A stretch of DNA of 19,034 nt. It comes from Paraglomus occultum. Taxonomy: Eukaryota > Glomeromycota > Glomeromycetes > Paraglomerales > Paraglomeraceae. This document shows positions 11,479 to 19,034 of this stretch, in pieces. The DNA is taken from contig CAJVPJ010000686.1 in the NCBI GenBank assembly GCA_910592205.1, forward strand, positions 1-19,034, in the 5' to 3' direction. A model generated the notes under the pieces. It was not told where the DNA came from. It searched no databases and saw only the letters and a list, made by a program, of their open reading frames with translations. The translations under genes were made by a program, and so were the position numbers. Each line of letters begins with the position of its first letter. Within the stretch, counting starts at the first letter, position 1.

Positions 11479-12200
11479 CGGTAATCTGAATTAAACAAAA
11501 TAAGCAAAACACGCAATTGAAAGCAAAGCAGCCCGAGCTTCTTAATCCATCTTTTGAATAGGTGGCGCGGTTATATTGGTTCTAAAATTATCGCTAGTCT
11601 AAAAAATTGGGCCCGTGAAAAGCATAAGTTATGTTTCTACAAAAAGAAAGCATGAACTTCGTATTAAGCGTAGGTCAAGTTTAAGACAGATGTACTCCAA
11701 ATGAAGGCAAGTCATAATCAAATTTTGAGTTGATGCCGTATACCGAAATTTAGATCAGTTACAGACGTGACTAGCAAGGAAGACAATCAAACCAGTTGCT
11801 GCAATTATGAGTTTGTTTGCATATAATTAACATATTCGCACACAATCTTGATTGAAAGGGGATCGTTACAACTTTATGCCAGTTGGATGTTCACATTTCG
11901 CTTGCTTGGTAAATTTATGAAACGTGACATTGCCTTTTCCTTCTTAAAACATTCTTCATAGGAATTGAATTTTAGAATGGTAGTGTACCTAAGAATTCTG
12001 TTGTTTGCTTAAAATTCGGTACGTTTAAATATGACCATGATTCATTACTGAATATGAATTCGGGATCCATCAGATGAGAAATGGGCAACAACTCAGGGTT
12101 ACCAAAAATGTTGTAATTTATTTCAATACGCTACAAATTTAACCACATTTTGCGTGTAATCACCTCCAGTAAGAAGAGATAGCATTATTTCTATCGTCCT

Positions 12201-13707
12201 CTACTGTCTGTCTTCGTCAGTACTGTATGGAGTGATAGAGTCATCATACTCCGTGCTAAACTTGAATTCGGACTCATCTTCGATCTCACTTGCGTTCATA
12301 AAGGGACCATTCGCAGGATACGATTCGATCACTGTATTATCGTCCGACATTGTCGGAAATTCGACGTTCCTCCCAGACCTCGCCTCAATCTCACCAATCT
12401 TCCTTTCTTCTACAACTTGTGGAAACTCGATTATGGCCTCAGCAGCACCAATCAATTCCTCAAACAAATCAGACCCCATGTCCTCTTCTTCCGGCAACAA
12501 TTTCTCTATCGCTTCTTTCTTTTTTCTATCGCTCCATTCATTATGTCGAGCTATTTCCAATACATTCTCTGCAAATTCTATTATCACTTCCTGAGGCATG
12601 TCTCCACCTATAATCTTGTTATTAATGAGAGAAAGTAATAAGTCGTACGTTTCACGATACACTGAGCTAGAGTGTGTAGAAAAGATGATCCGAGAGCGAT
12701 CTGTTGAGTCAGATGGGACGGCTAATGGTATACGACTTGGTTCGGGTGCTGGATGAGGCGAGATTAAATCAGCCGGTGATGAAGATCGAGGAATACGCCT
12801 TAACGGCTTCGTATGGACTACTCGGCTACCAAAGTCGCTATTGGGTTATACATTTTATCTTGGGCTAATTAGTAAATGCACAGCTAAATATATCTTGTTA
12901 TAATAATAGGTGAGTATAAACCAATACCGTGGGTCTATGTGATCTGTTAAAGAAGGAAGTTCCACTTTCTCGCCGGGAGCTAATACTTCTGAGTTCATTG
13001 TCAATGTATTCTATTCGCCGAATGATGTCGTCTTTGCGGATTTTATCACTATTTATCGTTTTATAACCTGAATTTGTAATCACGCCACATTTGTAAAAGC
13101 CTAAAAATAAGATTTCATCACAAGTGTGACTGCTTTTGCCTTGTCGAACAATATTTAGTTAGATCGATTGCTTTGGCTTCTCATTTAAATAGTCGATTAG
13201 CCCAAAATATATCCGTTCATTCTCTTACAGCTCTTATTACGTCCCAATCGTTTCTTCAGCCAGACTATGAAAGAGCGCTTCTTATCTTTTTAAGCGAGCA
13301 TTTGTCCAATCGTTATTCTTCAGTAGTAACGCATTTATCGTGATCATATTTTGACGAGAGCCATGCAGCCAGGGATGAAAATTGTTGACATTATTTAACC
13401 GATATGTTGCTAATAACAAATTTCTTGGGAGGGTTTACTCCTAAAGTCTTAAAATATTAGCCCAGTCTGACCACTAACTTCTGCTCTAATATTTTTCTCT
13501 GTCGTCTTTGTTTCTATCTTTAGATTCTTCTAGTTGTTTCTGGCAACATTTTTATCGTCGAATGTACATTTAACGTTGAATACTCGAATATTGCTGCTAG
13601 ACTATATTTTGCATCGAGAACTAGTCTTAGGTAGACGTCATCGTTTTTACCCTATAAGGACTCGGTGAAGGTTGCGATGAATCGATAGCAATACTTTCTA
13701 TAGTCAT
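12201..13707 (-). CDS. Unrecognised protein with acidic C-terminus (multi-exon model)
   Basis: I do not recognise this gene. The last exon, 12806-12201, is open for 202 codons in AT-rich DNA, which is strong evidence of coding. Working upstream, exon 13100-12928 has a TTTTTAG acceptor, and exon 13280-13229 has a GTAAGA donor and a CTAAC branch-like site in the intron between them. A first exon 13707-13651 would start MTIESIAIDSSQPSPSPYR. These four exons are phase-compatible and give 295 residues. The product has a basic patch (KRSFIVWLKKRLGRNKSCFY), a charged helical stretch (SDKIRKDDIIRRIEYIDNEL), a Pro/Ser-rich linker, a probable helical domain (YRETYDLLLSLINNKIIGGD onward), and an acidic Ser/Thr-rich tail ending YSTDEDRQ. 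The acceptor at 12807 (GAAG) is weak; a better-looking acceptor at 12838 is out of phase. The 370-base first intron may hide another exon. Function unknown. Confidence 0.5.
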
Positions 13708-14622
13708 TTTTGGGACTATCAATACAGTATATGATAAACCTCGTAATAAGTCTATTAAATGCCGCCTTGACATGTTGCTTAGATACAGTTGTGTAATTAT
13801 TATAATTGCACCGAGCATTCGAGTTAGTGACATCAAACAAGATGTGTAAATAGATATATATTTAGTTTAGCTATTGACTAAAACCGAGTATATAGAATTG
13901 AAGTTTTGCAGTTTTATTAATATTCCGCCCTTTATTAATTGTGAAAAAATCCCTTTAGTTGCGTCTAATAAAAAACGCAATATAAAAAGTTTCTCACGCC
14001 TTTGTTTCATATGTTGTGTTGATTTAGAAGAATTTCGGAGGTAAAGTTTGAGGAGCATTTCGGATCATTATTCTATGCAATATTTACGTCTAGTCTAAAT
14101 TAAAACTGGTATTATTCTCTTTATCTCTTTGTACTACAAGTATATTGTTTCAATGGTTTCTGTCATATCTAACATCATAATCATAATAACAAGATATTCG
14201 TTGATTGTTGTTAACTTTGTAAACTTTGTATTTGACAACACTTTTATTGCGGTCAGAAAAAGTTTGTAAAGACGATGCTAAATAGAGGAATGGGATTAGC
14301 CGATTTATGAATGAAATCAATTGCTCGTAATGAAGCTCAGCTGCACCCCCTTCCATTGTAAACTGTACATGAACATAAACCCAAAAATTTATTGCATGTA
14401 ATAAACTAGCGGTGTGCTTATTCACGAGAAGATACATTATATCGGAATTTAGAATGAACCAACCCGATTACACGAATCTGAGTAAACATATAACAACAGT
14501 CCCTTGTTGTGATGGCTCCGAGCTGATCAATTATCGCGTTACGTTGTCATTGAACTTGGTTATCAGAAATTCGTTTACTCGTTGTCGAGAAATCGCTTTT
14601 TTCCCCCACCTTACTAAAACAA
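13708..14622. other. No gene seen
   Basis: AT-rich sequence upstream of the minus-strand unknown gene and of the plus-strand transposase relic. Open frames reach 95 codons (14150-14437, minus) but show no conserved motif, exon-like ends or coding-type composition that I can defend. Confidence 0.45.
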
Positions 14623-15167
14623 TTGGCCAAAAGGAGTAATGAATATCAGCGATATTATGTTTTCGTTTCCTGGAAGAACGGCTGCGATGCAACCAAAATC
14701 CATGAAGAATTATTCAATGCAGAGGGGGAACGAGCACTATCTATTGTCAAAATTAGACGATGGATTATTAAGTTCAAAGACGGGAAAACTAGCGTTGATG
14801 ACAAGCCTCCGACGCCCTTGCGAAGCAGTGACGTCAGAAAACATTGCAAAGGTCCAGGAACTCGAAGGAAACCGCTGTATGGACGACTATCGGAGTCGTC
14901 ATTGCTATACTGTTCTGTTCGATTCGGTAAGTGATTACAAAATTATTAATAATTATTCCCTATTAAGTGCACTATTTGTAAATTTAAACGTCTCGTTCAA
15001 TCTAGAGATTGCACGGTTTGGAAACCCGAATCAACAATCGATTTACGAGCATGGAAAATGGAATCAACATTCGATTTACGAGCATGAATGATGAATTAAA
15101 GCGCATGAACAATGAAATCAAGGGCATGAACGAACGAATCAACAATCGATTTGAGAAAGATGTTTAA
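14623..15167 (+). pseudogene. Mariner-type transposase N-terminal relic joined to a coiled-coil exon
   Basis: The frame from 14623 reads a Mos1/mariner-type helix-turn-helix domain. Key pieces are SWKNGCDATKIHEELFNAEG, then IRRWIIKFKDGKTSVDDKPP. At about 14806-14812 similarity moves to the +1 frame, continuing RRPCEAVTSENIAKVQELE, which matches the usual GRP..ENIAKVxxLV linker. This indicates a small indel. The second helix-turn-helix is degraded, and no DDE/D catalytic domain follows. In that second frame a GTAAGT donor at 14927 and an acceptor at 15005 bound a 79-base intron. They lead in phase to 15006-15167, a 53-codon repetitive coiled-coil exon (RINNRFTSM repeats) ending in TAA. The second frame also has its own ATG at 14639, which would give a 149-residue product. 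It is either a dead transposon fragment beside an unrelated exon or an exapted chimera; I favour a decayed element. Confidence 0.6.
15028..15152 (+). repeat. 33-base in-frame tandem repeat within the coiled-coil exon
   Basis: Two 33-base units (15028-15060 and 15061-15093) begin GAATCAACA and share ATCGATTTACGAGCATG-like sequence. A degenerate stretch and a partial copy at 15136-15152 follow. Because 33 is 11 codons, the repeat encodes an 11-residue unit (approximately RINNRFTSMEN) with alternating hydrophobic and charged residues, as in a coiled coil. Confidence 0.7.
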
Positions 15168-15204
15168 AAAAGACTTTACTACACTATCAGGAACTTCATA
15201 AATA

Positions 15205-15453
15205 TTAATTCTCTTCAGGAATATTAAGAAATTCTTCTGTCAGCATTGTGTTTGACTGTTGAAGCTCATGAAGTGCATTCGTAAGGTCATTCAGTATAGA
15301 GGGCTCGTTTTTGAGATTCAGTAAGCATAGTTCTCTTGAGAGACATTTGAGAATTTTTGCATCAATGCTCAAGTGTGAACAATTATTTATATTTACTGCA
15401 TTTATCTTTTGTGTAATTATACTATTTAGGAAACCTTTTATGCCATTATTGTT
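15205..15453 (-). CDS. Possible 3' terminal exon, unrecognised
   Basis: On the minus strand 82 codons are open from just after a TGA (plus-strand 15454-15456) to a TAA at 15207-15205, with no in-frame ATG near the front. The end reads LNDLTNALHELQQSNTMLTE and finishes NIPEEN, with a balanced amphipathic composition rather than an AT-biased random one. TAG acceptor-like bases lie just upstream (about 15460). No upstream exon is identified, since the sequence beyond is a palindrome and hairpin block, so it may be a truncated gene end. Function unknown. Confidence 0.3.
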   Translation of the reverse strand, partial: NNNGIKGFLNSIITQKINAVNINNCSHLSIDAKILKCLSRELCLLNLKNEPSILNDLTNALHELQQSNTMLTEEFLNIPEEN

Positions 15454-15544
15454 TCATACTAGTGGCAGTGCAGATTTGTAAGCATTTGATTGACTGATAT
15501 CACGATTTAATTGGCTGACTTTTTTGAATTCACGTGTGTGCACT

Positions 15545-15582
15545 TAAGTCGTTTGTTGTTTATATAAACAACAAACGACTTA
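15545..15582. repeat. Perfect 38-base palindrome
   Basis: Two 19-base arms (left begins TAAGTCGTTTG) are exact reverse complements with no spacer, centred on TATATA. It opens the hairpin and minisatellite block that continues to about 16930. Confidence 0.9.
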
Positions 15583-15603
15583 GATTAGACTATAATAGTC
15601 AGG

Positions 15604-15936
15604 TATGACGTGCGTTTTGCATTTGCCTCGTCACTCGAGTGACGAGCATTTTGCGTTTGTCTCGTCAAAGATGAGACGTTTATAGTCTGCTCATCAGGTG
15701 ACGTGTAAATTGCGTTTGTATCGTCATTCGAAAGCCACCAAGGTACGTATTGTGGCTTGACGTTCGATTTCTATTTTTTACGTCACTCAAATGACGACTG
15801 TGGCTAATTTTTGTCGTCAGGTCACATGCCAACTATTGTATGCTAATTTGGCAACCGTATCTGATTTTCGTTGCTGGGTCACATGAGTAAAAAATATATA
15901 TCTGACGATGCATTCAGTCGCGTGTCGTCATTTGTA
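15604..15936. repeat. Cluster of CGTCA/TGACG hairpins
   Basis: About a dozen CGTCA or TGACG pentamers occur in 330 bases, many paired as inverted repeats. Examples are a perfect 20-base palindrome at 15627-15646 (CTCGTCACTCGAGTGACGAG), a GTCTCGTC/GATGAGAC hairpin at 15659-15677, a nested repeat at 15722-15762 with CGTC/GACG outside AAGCCAC/GTGGCTT, and CGTCA/TGACG at 15781-15796. GCGTTTTGC/GCGTTTGT strings also recur between hairpins. The arrangement looks like a decayed tandem array of palindromic units. Confidence 0.7.
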
Positions 15937-15949
15937 GAGTCATATAGCC

Positions 15950-16262
15950 AAAGTATATGCTATCGGGGTCTATTGCAATTATATTATCGGGTATGCTATA
16001 TACATGTTATCTGGTTATGCTATCGAAAAAATGTTATATATACTGTATATGCTACCAGGTATGCATCGTATAATTGTTATCTGGGTATGCTATATACACG
16101 ATATCTGGACACACTAGCAGTATATGCTATCAAATATGCGTTGCGTAGTTGCCATCAATTAATGCGACCAAATATGTATGCTAAGTATGTTGTGTAAATG
16201 CTATCAATAATGCTATCGGGTATATGCTATCGACCAATGCTATCGACTAATGTTATCAAATA
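15950..16262 (+). repeat. Degenerate ATGCTATC minisatellite
   Basis: The motif ATGCTATC, or one-base variants, followed by GGGT, GA or AA recurs many times (for example at 16017, 16198 and around 16210-16245), with spacing shrinking from about 60 to about 14 bases towards the right. An open frame of 108 codons that overlaps it is Tyr-rich and simply reflects the repeat. Confidence 0.65.
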
Positions 16263-16324
16263 TGCATGCCGATTTCGAGTATTCGTATCCTGGCTTTGTA
16301 TGAAGCATTCGAATATTAATCAAG

Positions 16325-16540
16325 GATGAGACACGTAGTGCCAAATTGTTAACAGTTGTTAGCTTCGTATAATTTATTCGATTATCACCCGAGAATGAGG
16401 CACGTAGTGCCGAATTGTTAACATATCTGATAATGCACCAAAGCATCCAATGATGAGGCACGTAGTGCCGAATTGTTATCCCTATTTGGTAATGTACTAA
16501 AGCATCCGATAATGAGGCACGTAGTGCTGACTTGTTATCC
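16325..16540 (+). repeat. 58-69-base minisatellite with palindromic GGCACGTAGTGCC core
   Basis: Four units carry a core like ATGAGGCACGTAGTGCCGA followed by ATTGTTA. The CACGTAGTG centres start at 16332, 16401, 16459 and 16518 (steps 69, 58, 59). A fifth diverged copy starts near 16861. Copies 2 and 3 keep the 13-base core GGCACGTAGTGCC intact; copies 1 and 4 each have one change. Similar GCATTCGAATATT strings at 16307 and 16911 flank the whole block. Confidence 0.8.
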
Positions 16541-16552
16541 TTACTCTCGGTG

Positions 16553-16746
16553 ACCCACCAAAGCATAATTTTATTATATATGTATATATCTGTAATAATT
16601 TTACCTTGGTGTCCCACTTTTTTACTCGAAATAATACTCACCTGGTGACCCACTTTTTTACTCAAAATATTACTTATATGGTGCCCTACCAAGGCATAAT
16701 TTTATAATATATTTATATATCTGTAATAATTTTACTTTGGTGGCCC
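16553..16746 (+). repeat. Direct repeat of about 63 bases
   Basis: Copy one at 16553-16616 and copy two at 16684-16746 both run from a CCACCAAAGCATAATTTTAT-like start through a TATATAT stretch and CTGTAATAATTTTA to TTGGTG..CCCA, at about 90 percent identity by eye. Between them lie two shorter CCCACTTTTTTACTC units. The repeats interdigitate with the GGCACGTAGTGCC array, so the block grew by several rounds of duplication. Confidence 0.75.
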
Positions 16747-16982
16747 AAGATTTTTAAGCTATTTTATTACTTTCTTGATTACTCATTATTTTTTATATTA
16801 AAAAAAAATCTTGGTGGTCCAAAAAATATTACTTATCTAATGCACTCAGATATTAATTGAGAATGAGGCACATATTGCTAAATTGTTATCTCTTATTAGC
16901 TTTGTAGTATGCATTCGAATATTTAAACTTTTCTATTATTATTATATGGCTGTCGATTAATCCAATATGTATATTTCCAAAC

Positions 16983-17432
16983 TTAATATCCTCTGGAACC
17001 TTTCTTTTTTCTACTACTTTTTATAGTGTAGCCACACCAATTACCCGCTATTGCATTAATAAATTTTACTGTAGCATTAAGATTGGGAATACCTTTGGCT
17101 CGAGATCTAAAACCAAAGAGTAATAATGCTTCTTGCCGAATTTTAATAATTTTTTCACAAGAATGTTCGAAAGCTATTGTTACAGTATCACCAGAAAAAA
17201 TACGTGTATCATTTATATCAATAAAACCTAATGATTGAAAAAGTTCTTGTATAGCTTCTTCTTGTTTTGTTAGATGTAAATATAGATCAACAGAATCATT
17301 ACTACATATACTTAATGTATCTCCCTCATCGGCAGTATAATATTCTAAATCGCTTTTATTTTCAGTTTGCTGGTATGAAGGACCAATAATTTCACTCATA
17401 TTTGGATTAGTTGTATAATTAGTATCGTACAA
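16983..17432 (-). CDS. Unrecognised 149-residue protein
   Basis: An ATG-started frame of 150 codons, far longer than chance allows in this AT-rich region. The N-terminal third is acidic and polar (begins MYDTNYTTNPNMSEIIGPSY). A middle part is helix-like (LYLHLTKQEEAIQELFQSLG). The C-terminal part is more conserved-looking (FINAIAGNWCGYTIKSSRKK) and ends in a basic tail at the TAG 16983-16985, immediately against the minisatellite block. No signal peptide or membrane segment is seen. I do not recognise the family. Its position next to repeats allows a truncated C-terminal domain of a mobile-element replication protein, but that is a guess. A further exon upstream is possible. Confidence 0.5.
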   Translation of the reverse strand: MYDTNYTTNPNMSEIIGPSYQQTENKSDLEYYTADEGDTLSICSNDSVDLYLHLTKQEEAIQELFQSLGFIDINDTRIFSGDTVTIAFEHSCEKIIKIRQEALLLFGFRSRAKGIPNLNATVKFINAIAGNWCGYTIKSSRKKKGSRGY

Positions 17433-17565
17433 AATTTAATTAAGATACTTTGATGACCTACCACTTATCACGTATTCAGAATTTTAGCGAAGACTTATTG
17501 TTAAAAAAATCTAATTGTGTCACATACGCATTACATTTTAAAATACAATGCGATTACTTATCCGA

Positions 17566-17710
17566 AACTATATCTCGATCAAAATTATGCAACACAAAAA
17601 TGGTCATTGAATATCTCGTATATTTTGTAACGTGACCACTTACCTTATCCTCTATATTGGAAGCACTTACCTAGAACTTTATTTCGATCAAAATTACGCG
17701 ACACAAAAAT
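17566..17710 (+). repeat. 36-base direct repeat pair
   Basis: Copies at 17566-17601 and 17675-17710 share TCGATCAAAATTA and ACACAAAAAT with only a few substitutions, offset by 109 bases. Each is preceded at a distance by TTACTTATCC or TTACCTTATCC, suggesting a duplicated unit of about 109 bases. Confidence 0.7.
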
Positions 17711-18210
17711 CCCCTTTATATGGTGTAGGTATCAAAGCATTAATTTTTTATTTGAATTTTTTCCCGCACTTATTTGTAAGAGGTGACAAAAATCCCCTTA
17801 CCTGAGATAAATAACTAGCTGAATGTAGCAATCTCTCTGCTTCAGAAATTACTATTTAGCCAGATAATATTATCTTGATACCTTATACTCGCTTTGTTGG
17901 AAGATCTATAACAATTACACATATTCAATGATTGCTAAAGATTTATTTTTCAGCTCTTTTTTGTACAGAGTAGTAGGAACTTTCATTTTCGCCTCAAATT
18001 TCGCTTATATTCTAAGAAATCAGCCTCACTCATACTCTCGCGCTCTTTTTTCTTTTTTTTCTCCCAAGTTCGAAAAAAAGTGATACTCCAAGGTATAACT
18101 CATCTATTTTTTTTTCACTGGTGCAGTCCAATCCTTGATAAAACAAAATCTGCATTAATAAATAATTTCATTACAAAAAGTTTTCAATTAAATATACGAA
18201 GGGAGTTTCG

Positions 18211-18331
18211 AGCTAAGAGCCCACCACATTTAACCAAGAGTTAAGGTTACGCTAAAACTATGAGTTCAGCCTCCTCCCAAGGAATAAAGGAAGTCAAGCT
18301 AAGAGCTCTCCACATTCGAACCAAGAGTTAA
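18211..18331 (+). repeat. 34-35-base direct repeat pair
   Basis: Copies at 18211-18244 and 18297-18331 both read AGCTAAGAGC, a variable dinucleotide, CCACATT, then AACCAAGAGTTAA, offset by 86 bases. No function is evident. Confidence 0.75.
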
Positions 18332-19034
18332 AGCCCTTCCCCTTTCCTTACTATGAATTAACGTCTAACAGTAACTGTGAACCTACCGCCCAATTATTGA
18401 GTAGTTCTTGGGCCTTCATTCTACGTGTTATATCGAATCCAAACTCGACATTTGCCACCTTCGTAAGATTTTTTTTTTTAACTGTCAAGAATTTTTGATA
18501 GTTTGTATATTAATATGTTGTCCTTGTGGTAATAGTCCACTAAGTTGGCACACGTCCATTCGTGGACCGGAGTAATCCAGTAAAAATTAAGTGTAGTTAC
18601 GGAAGTCATCTGTGTTTTAGAGTGAAAAAAAAATTTTTTACTTCAAGGTTGATCAATTACATGATGATCATTTGGCTGGAAACCGCGTGATCTACTATTG
18701 GTCATGGGTCATGCCTGATTCATACACAGTAAATGTGCTCGTGTAACATCGATGACAAGACTTCGAGACAAGAATGCCCTACAACGCTGATAATTAGTGG
18801 CACTTTGACCTTAACTCTCTACCTTTTGCGCTTTCGTTACGTACCAACGGCACGCTTGTTGCTCAAGTTTACGTTTACTTAGAGCCAAAAATATCATCAT
18901 GTCCCGGTAATTATTCGTGAGAATTTATCCCATCTAGTAATATTGGCACAAGACGTGTGGACGATATACTGATGATGTTAAGAATGCATCAATGGTTATT
19001 AATAGTTACCTTCGAAAAAATGAATTTATTGTAT

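Larger units (their letters stand above)
10627..12200. other. Intergenic region between myosin-I and the unknown minus-strand gene
   Basis: Apart from one weak exon candidate (11258-11413) and a 44-base palindrome (11435-11478), I see no gene or RNA here. The right end should hold the 3' UTR of the minus-strand gene ending at 12201. The left end is the promoter region of the myosin gene. Confidence 0.5.
17433..19034. other. Repeat-bearing non-coding flank
   Basis: No open frame longer than about 60 codons and no recognisable exon or tRNA. Poly-A/T runs are frequent. Two short direct-repeat pairs (about 17566-17710 and 18211-18331) and a small GTCCA-TTCG-TGGAC hairpin at 18554-18567 are the only structures I can point to. 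Confidence 0.5.

Noticed and set aside
11561-11600. Possible tRNA-like segment (GGTGGCGCGGTTATA..GGTTCTAAAA)
   Set aside because: No B-box GGTTCGANTCC, and no cloverleaf could be folded by eye.
14150-14437. 95-codon minus-strand frame
   Set aside because: Low-complexity, Tyr/Asn-rich C-terminus, no motif and no exon-like ends; could be chance.
15871-16197. 108-codon Tyr/Cys-rich plus-strand frame
   Set aside because: It lies on the ATGCTATC minisatellite, and its composition follows the repeat motif.
16325-16540. CRISPR-like array
   Set aside because: Repeats are diverged, spacing is irregular, spacers resemble each other, and the setting is clearly eukaryotic.
16240-16692. 150-codon minus-strand open frame with repeated SALRAS and KKVGHQ peptides
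   Set aside because: It is a translation of the minisatellite units. Two of the unit steps (58 and 59 bases) are not multiples of three, so successive copies are read in different frames, which is not how a selected coding repeat behaves.

Overview
The window looks like a nuclear segment from a compact, intron-rich, AT-rich fungal genome. Three conserved housekeeping genes can be reassembled exon by exon. Introns are mostly 65-120 bases with GT..AG ends. The type I myosin has the fungal build: motor, two IQ motifs, TH1, SH3 and a C-terminal acidic Arp2/3-activating tail. A mariner-type relic, AT-rich minisatellites and very short exons would suit an early-diverging fungus such as Mucoromycota or Glomeromycotina, but that placement is inference from style.

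Layout. 1-1335 (+): all but the 5' end of the U1 snRNP 70 kDa protein gene, seven exons visible. 1336-3143: non-coding, with a TATA box at 2989. 3144-4938 (+): COQ8/ABC1, seven exons, with every hallmark motif of the UbiB atypical kinase family but no recognisable mitochondrial presequence in this model. 5123-10626 (-): myosin-I, 22 exons, about 1242 residues, convergent with COQ8 across only 184 bases. Its exons include ones of 14 and 26 bases around the P-loop, and one exon carries a surplus base. 10627-12200: mostly non-coding, with a near-perfect 44-base palindrome. 12201-13707 (-): an unrecognised acidic-tailed protein in at least four exons. 14623-15167 (+): a decayed mariner-type transposase N-terminus whose frame runs, through a good intron, into a repetitive coiled-coil exon. 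15205-15453 (-): a possible 3' exon. 15545-16930: a cluster of palindromes, CGTCA/TGACG hairpins and several minisatellites. 16983-17432 (-): an unrecognised 149-residue open frame. 17433-19034: non-coding, with two short direct-repeat pairs.

The housekeeping genes serve separate processes (splicing, ubiquinone synthesis, actin-based endocytosis); there is no operon-like logic. The left 10.6 kb is a gene-dense core and the right 6 kb is repeat-rich and TE-influenced. The most notable items are the P-loop exon structure of the myosin, its single-base frame anomaly, the transposase/coiled-coil chimera, and the hairpin and minisatellite block.
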